Source: Nitrospirota bacterium
GTDB lineage: Bacteria > Nitrospirota > Thermodesulfovibrionia > Thermodesulfovibrionales > UBA6898
DNA: 64,000 bases
Assembly: GCA_021783515.1 (NCBI GenBank)
Contig: JAJXTV010000001.1
Location: forward strand, 1 to 64,000
Direction: 5' to 3'
This document shows positions 63,937 through 64,000 of this stretch, one piece after another (position 1 is the first letter of the stretch; each line of letters begins with the position of its first letter). The translations under genes and the position numbers were made by a program. Under the pieces are notes generated by a model. The model worked only from the letters and a program-made list of their open reading frames with translations. It searched no databases and was not told the origin of the DNA.

Positions 63937-64000
63937 GTGGAGCGGCTGAAGGAGGGCGACCGCGTATATGTCGCCGGCGCGCTCCGTCCCTTTGTCGGGA
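63937..64000 (+). CDS. Possible start of a further gene, cut by the window end
   Basis: An open frame from GTG 63937 reads MERLKEGDRVYVAGALRPF.... The start is weak (GAGGGA directly adjacent). Too little is present to identify it. Confidence 0.25.
   Translation, partial: MERLKEGDRVYVAGALRPFVG

Noticed and set aside
1-64000. CRISPR arrays, phage genes, replication origin (DnaA boxes with dnaA/dnaN), rRNA operon
   Set aside because: Looked for and not seen: no regularly spaced direct repeats, no phage structural genes and no rRNA sequence.

Overview
The window is a bacterial chromosome segment of moderately high GC. It carries a cytochrome bd oxidase, a membrane-bound formate dehydrogenase with an NrfD-type anchor, a di-haem cytochrome c peroxidase, a sigma-54 activator and a type II secretion operon. 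Several genes have in-frame UGA codons at selenocysteine positions. This fits a Nitrospirota (Thermodesulfovibrionia-like) or deltaproteobacterial anaerobe or microaerophile. The lineage is an inference; no rRNA is present.

Layout. 1-5640 is an accessory island: a 5'-truncated Rhs protein with a small membrane neighbour, a 3'-truncated IS1182-type transposase, and a displaced Rhs toxin tip with a membrane neighbour (putative immunity). 6020-9306 is the housekeeping group recO, BFN nuclease, era and aminotransferase. 9436-14863 handles oxygen and peroxide: a Sec-peroxiredoxin operon behind a palindromic operator, cydAB behind an inverted-repeat operator, an Rrf2 regulator and a bacteriohemerythrin. 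14909-21062 is secG, tpiA, pth, rplY, prs, tRNA-Gln, ispE and a TPR lipoprotein. 21224-29876 holds a response regulator, YceI, a cytochrome c peroxidase, a Sec-DsbA-like protein and the Sec formate dehydrogenase operon. 30097-34088 holds a PAS histidine kinase, an NtrC-type activator and a good sigma-54 promoter in front of two paralogous four-cysteine microproteins. 34181-35250 is tRNA-Thr followed by gene debris. 35566-41616 holds greB, infC with an AUU start, cspA, hsp20, zwf and a Sec-containing ArsM-like methyltransferase. 41667-49634 holds an acyl-CoA synthetase, two two-CW proteins, PilZ, mlaEFD, an Nramp transporter and a membrane methyltransferase. 49831-51153 is a radical SAM/SPASM enzyme with a tiny upstream gene. 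51335-58309 is gspEKLMCD. 58385-63914 is alr, tatA, 6S RNA, rarA, rny and ymdB.

The unifying theme is selenium. Four conventional selenoproteins can be read directly: FdhA, a peroxiredoxin with U at the peroxidatic position, a DsbA-like protein with UPHC, and an ArsM-like methyltransferase. Each has a hairpin 11-15 nt after the UGA. In fdhA and the peroxiredoxin the hairpin shares an identical 15-nt core. Against that background, the short gene at 51153 (minus) reads Cys-x-x-UGA-x-x-UGA-x-x-UGA-x-Cys. It is followed by a perfect 7-bp hairpin with a GGUC loop and sits upstream of a radical SAM/SPASM maturase. It is a candidate multi-selenocysteine, radical-SAM-modified peptide (RiPP) and the most interesting object in the window.

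Other structure includes two copies of a ~195-bp MITE-like element (23874-24069 and 49634-49827), a probable 6S RNA upstream of rarA, and a type II secretion operon lacking its F and pseudopilin G-J genes.
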